A stretch of DNA of 64,000 nt from Bacteroidales bacterium UBA2295. Its GTDB lineage: Bacteria > Bacteroidota > Bacteroidia > Bacteroidales > Tenuifilaceae. Below the pieces are notes generated by a model. The model was not told the origin of the DNA. It saw only the letters and a program-made list of their open reading frames with translations, and did not search any database. This document shows positions 1-7,420 of this stretch, one piece after another; position 1 is the first letter of the stretch, and the number at the start of each line of letters is the position of its first letter. The stretch lies in the NCBI GenBank assembly GCA_002345825.1, contig DDWD01000212.1, forward strand, positions 1-64,000, in the 5' to 3' direction. The translations under genes were made by a program, and so were the position numbers.

Positions 1-568
1 CGATCAGGTCGCCCTCCCAGTGGCCCGCCTCCGTGCGGTGCTCGACGACCTCGGGCCGGCACTCGATGCCCACCCGGTCCTTGATGCCCCCCCTGCGCTT
101 CCTCGTTGCCCGGGTGGGCCTCCGGCGGGACCTGCGCTGCGGCAGCAGGGCGATGAGCCTGCGGTTCAATCGGGCCTGCGGGTGGCTGTAGATGTGGGCG
201 TAGATGGCCTCGTGGGAGATGCTCATCACGGGGTCCTCGGGGTGGGCCTCCTTGATGCGCCCCGATATCTGCTCAGGCGTCCAGCCCTCCAGCAGGGAAC
301 GGTACACGTAGAACCTCAACCGCTTGTGGGCTTCCATCTTGCTCAGGTTTCTTCGGTTCAGCAGCTCGTCCTCCGCGTTCCACTGGGCTATCTCAGCGCT
401 GTACCGGTCGCCTGGTCTTTGCACCCAGGGTTTTACCTCCCGCGTGATGGTGGACCTGGCGCGCCCGAGCTTGCGGGCGATGAACGATTTGGGTCGGTTT
501 TCCCCGAGCAGGGTCTCTATAACCACCCGCTCCTGAAAGGTCAACCTTTGGTACTTTTTTTCTTCCAT
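1..568 (-). mobile_element. IS30-family transposase, N-terminal part (cut by window start)
   Basis: Reading leftward from ATG at 568 there is an open frame of 189 codons that runs off the window. It begins MEEKKYQRLTFQERVVIETL and has the IS30 plan: an N-terminal helix-turn-helix around residues 20-45 (FIARKLGRARSTITREV), then the central region with PEQISGRIK and SHEAIYAHIYSHPQARLNRRL. It reaches GHWEGDLI, the block holding the first catalytic Asp of the DDE domain, just at the edge. IS30 transposases usually have 300-380 residues, so roughly half is missing only because the window ends. The gene is strikingly GC-rich beside the AT-rich flank, which suggests acquisition from another source. 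The family call is firm; whether the copy is active cannot be judged from here. Confidence 0.9.
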
Positions 569-598
569 GCAACAAATCTAAAAATTCCGATTTGTTGC
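569..598. repeat. Inverted repeat in the IS30 transposase leader
   Basis: GCAACAAATC at 569-578 and GATTTGTTGC at 589-598 form a perfect 10-bp inverted repeat with a 10-base spacer, directly before the transposase ATG. It could be a hairpin limiting read-through from outside the element, or an operator for the transposase. The outer end of the IS could not be fixed because the other end lies outside the window. Confidence 0.6.
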
Positions 599-1028
599 GC
601 TAGGTTATTGAATTCAGGGTGTTTTTCTACAATTTTGCACAACTCCCTTATACCAATCCAAAATATATCCTCAAACAGCAAAATTTGTTGTTACAATAAA
701 CCACTTGTAAACCTACACAATATTTTCAATTAAATCAACACGTTATAAGCACCAGCCTGTTTGAGGCGAACGCTAGCTGACCCTACCATAGACTCCAAAA
801 ACGGAGTTGAATAAACCACGGGCTAGTGCATACAATTCTCCGCATAAAACACCGGCTCTTTTACCTGCTCTATCATATACAACCCAATAAATCTTCGTAC
901 TTTTGTAAGGGAACAATTAAACTAAAACAGGTCAACTCCTTACGTAATACCTGTCTGCTGATAGTTTGCCTACAAAAGACAAGGTAGCCCAGAACTTTAA
1001 ACGTAAAACTATAAACGCATTATTGAAT
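599..1028. other. Intergenic region between the IS30 element and polA
   Basis: About 430 bases without a convincing gene. The first part (about 600-640) probably contains the IS30 terminus. A weak hairpin with 5-bp arms (ACTCC/GGAGT) lies near 790-806. A candidate promoter -7 box is at 898-905. I see no tRNA or other RNA gene. Confidence 0.5.
898..905 (+). promoter_or_regulatory. Candidate -7 box for polA (TACTTTTG)
   Basis: Matches the Bacteroidota -7 consensus TAnnTTTG, about 125 bases before the polA ATG. No good -33 TTTG lies at the expected distance, so this rests on the -7 element alone. Confidence 0.4.
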
Positions 1029-3803
1029 ATGTCTACAAAAACCTTACTTGTCCTCGATGCCTACGCTCTAATCTACAGAGCCTACTTTGCATTTATTAGC
1101 CGACCAATTAAAACTAGCAAGGGGCAGAACACCTCGGCAATTTATGGTTTTACCAAATCATTGCTCGATGCGCTAAAGCGATTCGACCCCACGCATATTG
1201 CAGTAGCTTTCGATATCTCGGGCAAAACGTTCCGCTCCGAGCTGTACCCCGAGTACAAAGCCAACCGGCAGGAAACGCCCGAGGATATTAGGTCGGCCAT
1301 TCCTGTTATTAAGGAGATTGTTCGTGCTATGAATATCACCATTCTTGAGATGCAAGGTTTTGAGGCCGATGATATTGTGGGCACGCTGGCCAAACAGGCC
1401 GAACCATTGGGTTTTGATGTGATGATGATGACCCCCGACAAGGACTACGGCCAGCTGCTTACCGACAAGGTGGTGATGGTGAAACCCTCGCGCAGCGGCG
1501 CCGATATTGAAACCGTTACCGCAGCCGATTTCTGCATAAAGTATGGCATAGAGAACCCTGCTCAGTTTAAAGATATCCTTTCGCTATGGGGCGATACATC
1601 CGACAATATTCCCGGCGTACCGGGCATTGGCGAAAAAACCGCCGCCAAGTTAATTTCGCAATACGGCTCCATTGAGGAGATTTACAAGAACATCGATGAG
1701 CTATCGAAGGGACAACGTGAGAAGCTGCTTGAAAACAGGGAGCTGCTCGATATGGCCAGAATACTGGTTGAGATAAAGACCGATGTTCCCGTTGATATCG
1801 ATTTTGAAAAGCTACAGCGAGCCCTACCCAATGCCGATGAGCTGAAGAGGCTTTTCGATGAGCTGGAGTTTCGCACCCTTTCGCGCGATGTGTTTGGCGA
1901 AACCAAGCCACAGGAGAAACCCAAGCCCGTGCAAACCTCGCTTTTTGGCGATGACGATTTTGCGGTTCCCGCAACCGAGCTATCGCTTAAAACCATAAAC
2001 GATGTGCAGCACAGCTACAAGCTGGTTGATACCGATAAGGATATTGATGCACTAATTGGGCAGCTGATGGCGGTAAAAGAGTTCTGCTTCGATACCGAAA
2101 CCACTGGGCTTGAGCATCACACATCAAAGCTGGTGGGCATTTCATTTTCTGTTGATCCATTAACGGCTTGGTACGTACCCATTCCAACCGACGATGCCAA
2201 GGCCAAAACGCTTCTCGAAAAGTTTAAGCCACTTTTTGAGAACGATAAAATTGATAAGGTGGGGCAAAACATCAAGTTCGATTTGCTTATGCTGAAATAC
2301 TACGGCATTGAGTTACAAGGCAAATTGAATGACACCATGCTGGGGCACTACCTGCTGGAGCCCGATATGCGCCACAACCTGAATATACTATCGGAAAACC
2401 TTTTGGGCTATAAGCCCATTGAGATTGAGGAACTGATTGGTAAAAAGGGAAATCGGCAGCTTAACATGCGCAATATCGACCCACAAAAAATTGCAGTGTA
2501 CGCCGGCGAGGATGCCGATTTGGCCATGCAGCTAAAGAAAATACTGTGGGAACGATTGGAGAAAGAAAATCTCACCGAACTCTACTACAAGCTCGAAGAA
2601 CCGCTGATAAAGGTACTGGCACAGATGGAGTACGAAGGGGTATCAATCAACACGCAGGCACTTAACGATTACGCTGTTGAACTCAATAAGGAGCTTATAC
2701 TGCTCGACCAGGAGATAAAGGAGATGGCTGGCGTGCCAGATCTCAACGTATCATCGCCCAAACAGCTGGGCGAGGTGCTGTTTGAGCGGATGAAGATTGC
2801 CCCCGATGCCAAGCGCACTAAAACCAAGCAGTTCTCCACCAGCGAGGAGGAGCTGATGAAGTACGCCGACAGGCATCCCATAGTTGAAAAGATACTCGAT
2901 TTTCGTTCGGTCAAAAAGCTATTATCAACCTACGTTGAGGTACTACCCACGCTTATCAACAAAAAAACGGGTAGAATTCACGCCTCGTTTAACCAGGCTG
3001 TTGCCTCAACGGGAAGGCTTAGCTCCAACAATCCCAACCTACAGAATATACCCATCCGCGAGGAGCGCGGAAGGGAAATCCGCAGAGCATTCATTCCTTC
3101 GGGCAATGAGTACACGTTCCTTTCGGCCGACTACTCACAGATTGAGCTGCGCCTAATGGCGCACGTTAGCCAGGATGCATCGATGCTAGAGGCTTTCCAA
3201 AGCGGTGAGGATATTCACGCCGCTACGGCAGCAAAAATCTTCAAAATACCACTAGCCGACGTAACCCGAGAGCAGCGAAGTCGAGCCAAAACCGCCAATT
3301 TTGGGATGATTTACGGGATATCAGCCTTTGGGTTATCGCAACGGCTGGGCATTAGTCGCACCGAGGCAAAAGAGCTTATTGATGGCTATTTCGATACTTA
3401 TAAAGGCGTAAAAGCCTATATGGATAGCTGCGTTGAGCAAGCGCGCAAGAAAGGTTATGTTGAAACAATTTATGGGCGCAAACGCTACCTGCCCGATATC
3501 AACTCGAACAACCAAACCGTACGTGGACTGGCAGAGCGCAACGCCATTAATGCGCCCATTCAGGGTTCGGCTGCCGATATTATTAAGGTGGCCATGATAT
3601 CCATCCACAACGCAATTCTGGAACAGGGCCTTAAAAGCCGAATGATTATTCAGGTGCACGATGAATTGAACTTCGATGTGTATAAGCCCGAGCTGGAAAC
3701 CATGAAAGCCCTTGTTAAGGACTGTATGGAAAATGCCATTAAGCTATCGGTTCCACTTGAAATTGATATGGGCGTAGGTAACAACTGGCTAGAGGCGCAT
3801 TAA
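1029..3803 (+). CDS. polA: DNA polymerase I
   Basis: A 924-residue DNA polymerase I for gap filling, primer removal and repair, close to the E. coli length (928). Order: 5'-3' exonuclease (about 1-290, with LVLDAYALIYRAYFAF and GDTSDNIPGVPGIGEKTAAK), a 3'-5' exonuclease (about 330-510) and the polymerase domain. Proofreading looks intact: DTETTGL begins at residue 355, followed by NIKFDLL and YAGEDAD. Polymerase motif A (DYSQIELRLMAH, from about 701), motif B (RSRAKTANFGMIYG) and motif C (QVHDE, His at about 877) are all present. The ATG at 1029 is preferred over an in-frame TTG at 966, which would add 21 residues unlike PolA. The gene is monocistronic; palindromic repeats start two bases after its stop. 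Confidence 0.97.
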   Translation: MSTKTLLVLDAYALIYRAYFAFISRPIKTSKGQNTSAIYGFTKSLLDALKRFDPTHIAVAFDISGKTFRSELYPEYKANRQETPEDIRSAIPVIKEIVRAMNITILEMQGFEADDIVGTLAKQAEPLGFDVMMMTPDKDYGQLLTDKVVMVKPSRSGADIETVTAADFCIKYGIENPAQFKDILSLWGDTSDNIPGVPGIGEKTAAKLISQYGSIEEIYKNIDELSKGQREKLLENRELLDMARILVEIKTDVPVDIDFEKLQRALPNADELKRLFDELEFRTLSRDVFGETKPQEKPKPVQTSLFGDDDFAVPATELSLKTINDVQHSYKLVDTDKDIDALIGQLMAVKEFCFDTETTGLEHHTSKLVGISFSVDPLTAWYVPIPTDDAKAKTLLEKFKPLFENDKIDKVGQNIKFDLLMLKYYGIELQGKLNDTMLGHYLLEPDMRHNLNILSENLLGYKPIEIEELIGKKGNRQLNMRNIDPQKIAVYAGEDADLAMQLKKILWERLEKENLTELYYKLEEPLIKVLAQMEYEGVSINTQALNDYAVELNKELILLDQEIKEMAGVPDLNVSSPKQLGEVLFERMKIAPDAKRTKTKQFSTSEEELMKYADRHPIVEKILDFRSVKKLLSTYVEVLPTLINKKTGRIHASFNQAVASTGRLSSNNPNLQNIPIREERGREIRRAFIPSGNEYTFLSADYSQIELRLMAHVSQDASMLEAFQSGEDIHAATAAKIFKIPLADVTREQRSRAKTANFGMIYGISAFGLSQRLGISRTEAKELIDGYFDTYKGVKAYMDSCVEQARKKGYVETIYGRKRYLPDINSNNQTVRGLAERNAINAPIQGSAADIIKVAMISIHNAILEQGLKSRMIIQVHDELNFDVYKPELETMKALVKDCMENAIKLSVPLEIDMGVGNNWLEAH

Positions 3804-3946
3804 ATTAACCCGTCAGGGTGCGAAGCTCCTGACGGCGTTAACGGAGCACCAAATAAAAAACGAGGGCTGGGTCTTGAAGCGAACCTCTCAGCGCCGAGAA
3901 GCATGACAGCGTTCGAAAATATTCAACTTTCAATAAACGCTGACAG

Positions 3947-3967
3947 CTTGCTTGCCAATGGCAGGGC
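3947..3967. repeat. 21-bp palindromic insert in A hairpin (also 4067-4087, 4187-4207)
   Basis: A hairpins at 4407 and 4610 run straight from CTGACAG into GGCCTTGCGG or GCCTTGCGG. The first three A copies carry an extra 21 bases of the form CTTGCTTGCC-n-GGCAGGR between these parts. It is a degenerate relative of the CCTGCCTG palindromes elsewhere in the array. Confidence 0.65.
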
Positions 3968-4250
3968 CTTGCGATGCTGTCAGGTTTATCGGGGAGAGTT
4001 AACCCGTCAGCGTGCGCAGCTCCTGACGGCGTTAAAGGGAGTAGCAGACAGAATTAACGCTGACAGCTTGCTTGCCCTTTGGCAGGACCTTGCGGCGCTG
4101 TCAGGTTTACAGAAAAAGTTAACCCGTAAGGGTGCGAAGCTCCTGACGGCGTTAAAGGGAGTAGCAGACAGAATTAACGCTGACAGCTTGCTTGCCCTTT
4201 GGCAGGACCTTACGGCGCTGTCAGGTTTATCGGGGGAGTTAACCCGTCAG

Positions 4251-4270
4251 CCCTGCCTGTCGCCAGACAG
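4251..4270. repeat. 20-bp palindromic mini-insert in a B hairpin
   Basis: CCCTGCCTGTCGCCAGACAG lies exactly between CCCGTCAG and GGTGCGCAGC, parts that are contiguous in other B hairpins (for example 3999-4035). With the adjoining G bases it forms a hairpin of its own. Confidence 0.75.
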
Positions 4271-4290
4271 GGTGCGCAGCTCCTGACGGC

Positions 4291-4680
4291 GTTAACTAGA
4301 TGTCACTTTAAAAATGAGAGCTGGCTCTTAAGACGAACAGGTCAACGCTGGGAAGACCAGCCAAGGGCAGGTAAACTGAAAGAGTTAACTACCATAGCAC
4401 TTAATAAACGCTGACAGGGCCTTGCGGCGCTGTCTGGTTATTAACCCGTCAGCCCTGCCTGTCGCCAGACAGGGTGCGTAGCTCCTGACGGCGTTAACTA
4501 GATGTCACTTTAAAAATGAGAGTTGGCTCTTAAGGCGACACTGTCAACGCTGGGAAGCCCTGCCATAAGGCAGGTAAACTGAAAGAGTTAGCTATCATAG
4601 CACTTAATAAACGCTGACAGGCCTTGCGGCGCTGTCAGGTTTACCGGGGAAGTTAACCCGTCAGCGTGCGTAGCTCCAGA
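4291..4680. repeat. Two tandem copies of a ~202-bp unit in the array
   Basis: The segment beginning GTTAACTAGATGTCACTTTA at 4291 recurs at 4493, a 202-base period. It includes GAGAGCTGGCTCTTAAG-like sequence, an A hairpin without the internal insert, and a B hairpin. The first copy's B hairpin carries the 20-bp palindromic insert and the second does not, which gives a direct filled/empty comparison. Confidence 0.75.
4453..4472. repeat. Second copy of the 20-bp mini-insert
   Basis: Identical to the insert at 4251-4270 and at the same point in the next B hairpin. It may have arrived by tandem duplication of the surrounding unit rather than by a second insertion. Confidence 0.75.
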
Positions 4681-4756
4681 CGGCGTTAATGGATTACCAA
4701 ATAAAAGAACGAGGACTGGCTCTTGAAACGAACATATCAACGCTGTTAGCGTTTTG

Positions 4757-5419
4757 CTAAATCAAGTCCTTTATCCTATCTAAATCTTGCTCACATTGAT
4801 GGAAGTATTTGAAGTTTGCCAAATCGCCAAACCACTCTATCACTTCTTGACGCATTAGGTTCGTCTGGTTTGGTGAGATAATACCCTGGTACGAACTCCA
4901 AGGATACTTGCTCATATCATCGACAAAACCATGCTTTACCGGATTATGGTGAATGTAGTACACTAAATATCGCAGGTATGTTTCATTCTCTACTCGAATC
5001 CGTTTAAATGGTCGCTCGAAAAGTGACCCGGTTCGGATGACTCTCCGATTAAAATGGCTGGCGTAGGCATTGAAAAGATGAGAAAAATGCTTGGATGGGT
5101 TTGGAATCTTCTTTAAACTATCATTTGAGGTAGCAACCTCAAAACGACTGATTGTATCCCATTTAACCTCCTTAAACCGTTTGGGGTTAATAGTGTTGTC
5201 TGAACCTGAATGTTTCTAAACAACATCTTCCTTAATCCTTACCAATAAATGAAAATGATTGCTCATTAGGCAGTAAGCAAAGGTATCGGCAATGGGGTCA
5301 ATAAACGCTTTATAAAGTGAAAGAAAGTGGGTGTAATCATTAACACCATTAAAAAGGTTGGTAGAATTGATTCCACGGTTAAAGATATGATAGTAGGATC
5401 CAGGTTCCAACACTTCCAT
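4757..5419 (-). pseudogene. RAYT / Y1 (HUH) transposase with one in-frame TAG
   Basis: A 221-codon frame on the minus strand, ATG at 5419, stop TAG at 4757-4759, interrupted only by TAG at codon 68 (5218-5216). Both halves are in the same frame and nothing else breaks it. The first part begins MEVLEPGSYYHIFNRG and has the HUH motif in NHFHLLV (His 55, His 57). The second has the predicted nucleophile Tyr119 in LFNAYASHFNRR, then GSLFERPFKRI and YYIHHNPVKHG, typical of REP-associated tyrosine transposases. These enzymes nick and join palindrome-marked single strands. It sits inside the A/B palindrome array, which is probably its substrate. The single stop may be a young inactivating mutation, or may be read through; I favour a fresh pseudogene. 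Confidence 0.85.
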
Positions 5420-5503
5420 TTATCTATGATTTTAGATGGAAGTTACTTTGTTTTAGAATAAAGTACAAATAATCTGGAAGGATTAAGTTTTTATAAAAGA
5501 AAA

Positions 5504-5696
5504 AACGCTGACAGTCCTTGCGGCGCTGTCAGGTTTACCGGGGAAGTTAACCCGTCAGGGTGCGAAGCTCCTGACGGCATTAACGGTGTACCAAATAAAA
5601 AAACGAGGACTGTGGTTCTTGAAGCGAACCTGTCAGGCTTTGCAGCGCTGACAGGTTTATCAGAGAGAGCTAACCCGTCAGCCCTGCTTGTTGGCG
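5504..5696. repeat. REP-like array, right arm (outer part)
   Basis: An A hairpin at 5504-5535, a B hairpin at 5547-5583, the linker module near 5600, an A-like hairpin at about 5629-5657, and the left half of a B hairpin (CTAACCCGTCAG, ending about 5681). The half B is followed by CCCTGCTTGTTGGC, a variant of the mini-palindrome. The right half of the same B hairpin appears beyond the MITE-like element, at about 6023-6055. Confidence 0.75.
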
Positions 5697-5788
5697 ATAG
5701 CCGTCAAGCTAAGGATACAAAACAAACAAATATTAACAAATATTTCTAGTGGATTGTGCAGAATATGAATACCATAGCCCTCGTAGAG

Positions 5789-5809
5789 CCTGCCTGGCTG
5801 GCAGACAGG
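5789..5809. repeat. 21-bp palindromic mini-insert inside MITE copy 1
   Basis: These 21 bases, starting CCTGCCTGGC and ending AGACAGG, split the hairpin that is intact in copy 2 (the reverse complement of about 41430-41450 reads CCCTCGTAGAGGGCACATAG). The insertion lies in the hairpin, as in the type B repeats. Confidence 0.75.
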
Positions 5810-5861
5810 GGCATATAGCGATTGAAGAGATTAATGCAAATGATTTTAAGCGCTTCGTAGA

Positions 5862-5883
5862 CCTGCCTGCCGGCAAAGGCAGG
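5862..5883. repeat. 22-bp palindromic mini-insert inside MITE copy 1
   Basis: These 22 bases, starting CCTGCCTGCC and ending AAAGGCAGG, lie between CGTAGA and TGCGCA. The second MITE copy reads CGTAGATGCGCA without interruption (reverse strand, near 41378-41391), so the empty site is present in this same window. Confidence 0.8.
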
Positions 5884-6012
5884 TGCGCAATAAGGGATAA
5901 GAAATCATAATATCTATTGCACACCCTACGGGGTGCTTTAGGTTTTGAAATTTAGTCCAATCGCTATCAACCCTCTACGAGGGTATTGAAAATTGCTTAG
6001 CTTGACGGCTAT

Positions 6013-6110
6013 GGCCTGTTGGCAGTCAGGGTACGAAGCTCCTGACGGCGTTAACGGGAGTAGCAGACAGAATAAACGCTGAAAGGGTCTGGCGGCGCTA
6101 TCAGGTTTGT
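6013..6110. repeat. REP-like array, right arm (inner part)
   Basis: The right half of the interrupted B hairpin (about 6023-6055, ending CTGACGGCGTTAA), the linker GGGAGTAGCAGACAGAATAA, and a degenerate A hairpin at about 6074-6109. It ends within three bases of the deoC stop codon. Confidence 0.7.
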
Positions 6111-6112
6111 GG

Positions 6113-7015
6113 TTAATATTTTGCTCCCGAAGCCGATGCGGAAAAGTACTGAACTTTTTCGCCTACAATATCAGACAACAAATTATCGGCCAGTCGACTA
6201 GCGCCTAAACGTAGCCACTTATTGTTGAGCCACTTCTCGCCAAGAATCTCCTCAACAATTGAGTAGAACATTATGGCATCGGCGGCAACGGTCATACCCC
6301 CAGCAGGTTTAATGCCTACCATACGTCCTGTTGCATCGTAGTATTCCTTTGCAGCTTGGCACATGACGTAAAGTGCCTCTGGGGTTGCGGCCACATCAAT
6401 TTTGCCTGTAGATGTTTTTATAAAATCGGCTCCAGCCTCCATGGCTAGGAAAGATGCCAAACGGATATCGGAGAGCGAGGGCATTGCTCCAGTCTCGAGA
6501 ATGACCTTAACCTGTGCATCGCCGGCAACCTCTTTTATCTGCTGCAGCTCTGAAAATACGGTAAAGTAATCGCCCTCGAGGAAATAGCCCAACGAGATAA
6601 CCACATCGAGTTCATCGGCACCCATCTCGAGGCACATTTGGCACTCGGAGAGTTTTATATCGATAAAAGTTTGTGAAGCAGGAAAACCAGCAGCTACCGA
6701 GGCAATTTTAACATCTTTTGCTGTTAACGTATTTCGTACTGACGATACAAGGCTTGGGTAAACACAAATAGCCGCTACGTTTGGAATGTTAGGGTATTGT
6801 TTTGCCAAATTATTTACCCTTTCCGCAAACAGCTCACCACGTTCTATGCTATCGGTTGAGTTTAGTGTGGTTAAATCAATTAAGCTAAAGCATCTTTTTA
6901 ATAAATCTTTATCGTTCAGCCTATCACCTACTTTTGTTTTAATTGCTTCAAGTGCATTGGCAATAGCGCTTTCATCAACCTCTACGTTGAATTTCTCTTC
7001 AAATGACATATTCAT
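6113..7015 (-). CDS. deoC: Deoxyribose-phosphate aldolase
   Basis: A 300-residue class I aldolase that splits 2-deoxyribose-5-phosphate into glyceraldehyde-3-phosphate and acetaldehyde, the last step of deoxynucleoside use. The Schiff-base lysine lies in FIKTSTGK (about Lys200) and the proton-relay lysine in GIKPAGGM; GADELDVVIS is the other signature. It is longer than the compact DeoC (about 220-260) because of an N-terminal extension. I chose the ATG at 7015 (MNMSFEEK) over one 16 codons upstream because a -7 box lies between them. It is downstream of, and on the same strand as, the MazG-like gene; its stop abuts the repeat array. Confidence 0.95.
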   Translation of the reverse strand: MNMSFEEKFNVEVDESAIANALEAIKTKVGDRLNDKDLLKRCFSLIDLTTLNSTDSIERGELFAERVNNLAKQYPNIPNVAAICVYPSLVSSVRNTLTAKDVKIASVAAGFPASQTFIDIKLSECQMCLEMGADELDVVISLGYFLEGDYFTVFSELQQIKEVAGDAQVKVILETGAMPSLSDIRLASFLAMEAGADFIKTSTGKIDVAATPEALYVMCQAAKEYYDATGRMVGIKPAGGMTVAADAIMFYSIVEEILGEKWLNNKWLRLGASRLADNLLSDIVGEKVQYFSASASGAKY

Positions 7016-7039
7016 AATCAATGATTTTTCGTTGAGTTG

Positions 7040-7047
7040 CAAAGATA
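7040..7047 (-). promoter_or_regulatory. Candidate -7 box for deoC (TATCTTTG)
   Basis: A perfect TAnnTTTG match on the minus strand, 25 bases before the chosen deoC start. It suggests deoC can be transcribed separately from the dtd/MazG pair. No clear -33 element was found. Confidence 0.45.
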
Positions 7048-7081
7048 ATATAGATATTAGCAAAAACCTTTGCCGTATTAA

Positions 7082-7420
7082 TTACTTTAGCTTGGGATTG
7101 TTTATATGACGGGTTGCATCGCGGGTATTCCGCTTGTGAAAAGCCTCCTCCATGGCTTTTTGCAAATCGACGCCAGTTTGGTTAGCAAGACACACGAGTA
7201 CAAAAAGCACATCGGCCAACTCCTCTGCAATATTATCTGCTCTCTCACCCTTTTTGAACGATTGATCGCCATAAGTACGAGTAAGAATACGAGCCAACTC
7301 GCCCACCTCCTCCATAAGGACGCCCATATTGGTAAGCTCACTAAAGTAGCGAACACCCTTGGTTTGTATCCATTTATCAACCTGCGCCTGAAGTTGCCTA
7401 AGCGTTTGCTCCTCCTCCAT
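7082..7420 (-). CDS. MazG-like nucleotide pyrophosphohydrolase
   Basis: A 112-residue all-helical protein of the MazG/dUTPase-like NTP pyrophosphatase superfamily. The metal-binding pattern is EEVGELARIL (about residues 37-46) followed by EELADVLFVLVCLANQ (about 66-81). These enzymes hydrolyse (d)NTPs to monophosphates and clear damaged or excess nucleotides; the substrate cannot be read from sequence. The start ATG overlaps the dtd stop codon by one base (TAATG), which indicates translational coupling. Pairing with dtd suggests a housekeeping quality-control operon. Confidence 0.88.
   Translation of the reverse strand: MEEEQTLRQLQAQVDKWIQTKGVRYFSELTNMGVLMEEVGELARILTRTYGDQSFKKGERADNIAEELADVLFVLVCLANQTGVDLQKAMEEAFHKRNTRDATRHINNPKLK

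Larger units (their letters stand above)
3936..4295. repeat. Three tandem 120-bp units in the REP-like array
   Basis: Units start at 3936, 4056 and 4176, exactly 120 bases apart. Each has one A hairpin carrying an internal 21-bp insert, one B hairpin, and (between units) the linker AGGGAGTAGCAGACAGAAT. Copies two and three are nearly identical, so the duplication is recent. The third unit is longer because its B hairpin has a 20-bp insertion. Confidence 0.85.
3805..4689. repeat. REP-like composite palindrome array, left arm
   Basis: Two hairpin types alternate. Type A starts AACGCTGACAG and ends CTGTCAGGTTT; copies lie near 3936-3987, 4056-4108, 4176-4228, 4407-4437 and 4610-4642. Type B starts TTAACCCGTCAG and ends CTGACGGCGTTAA; copies lie at 3805-3841, 3999-4035, 4119-4155, 4239-4295, 4441-4497 and 4653-4689. 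A third, non-palindromic module resembling ACGAGGACTGGCTCTTGAAG follows some B copies (about 3860 and 4708). No protein is credible here. Paired, alternating hairpins beside a RAYT gene are the arrangement known for REP/BIME elements. These could also act as transcript-end or RNA-stability structures for polA. Confidence 0.85.
5697..6012. mobile_element. MITE-like element, copy 1 (316 bp)
   Basis: It is bounded by a perfect 17-bp terminal inverted repeat, ATAGCCGTCAAGCTAAG at 5697-5713 and its complement at 5996-6012. TGTTGGC occurs on both sides (5689-5695 and 6017-6023) as a possible target duplication. The interior is a run of short hairpins: CCCTCGTAGAG..., GCGCTTCGTAGA..., CACCCTACGGGGTG and CCCTCTACGAGGG. 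There is no transposase; a short minus-strand frame inside is only translated palindrome. It interrupts a type B hairpin. A second, inverted copy lies at 41284-41524. Confidence 0.75.

Noticed and set aside
20..733. A long plus-strand reading frame (237 codons) opposite the transposase
   Set aside because: It is antisense to the IS30 transposase, whose frame gives clear family motifs; the long antisense frame is a by-product of high GC content.
3936..4295. Possible CRISPR array (regular repeats)
   Set aside because: The whole 120-bp unit repeats, including the parts that would be spacers; no cas gene is near, and the palindromes are much longer than CRISPR repeats.
3903..4414. Plus-strand frames across the palindrome array giving a repeated peptide
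   Set aside because: The peptide simply translates the 120-bp repeats; composition is not protein-like and other copies break the frame.
5733..5924. Minus-strand frame containing CLPARQA-like peptide
   Set aside because: This is the translation of the mini-palindromes and MITE hairpins, not a gene.
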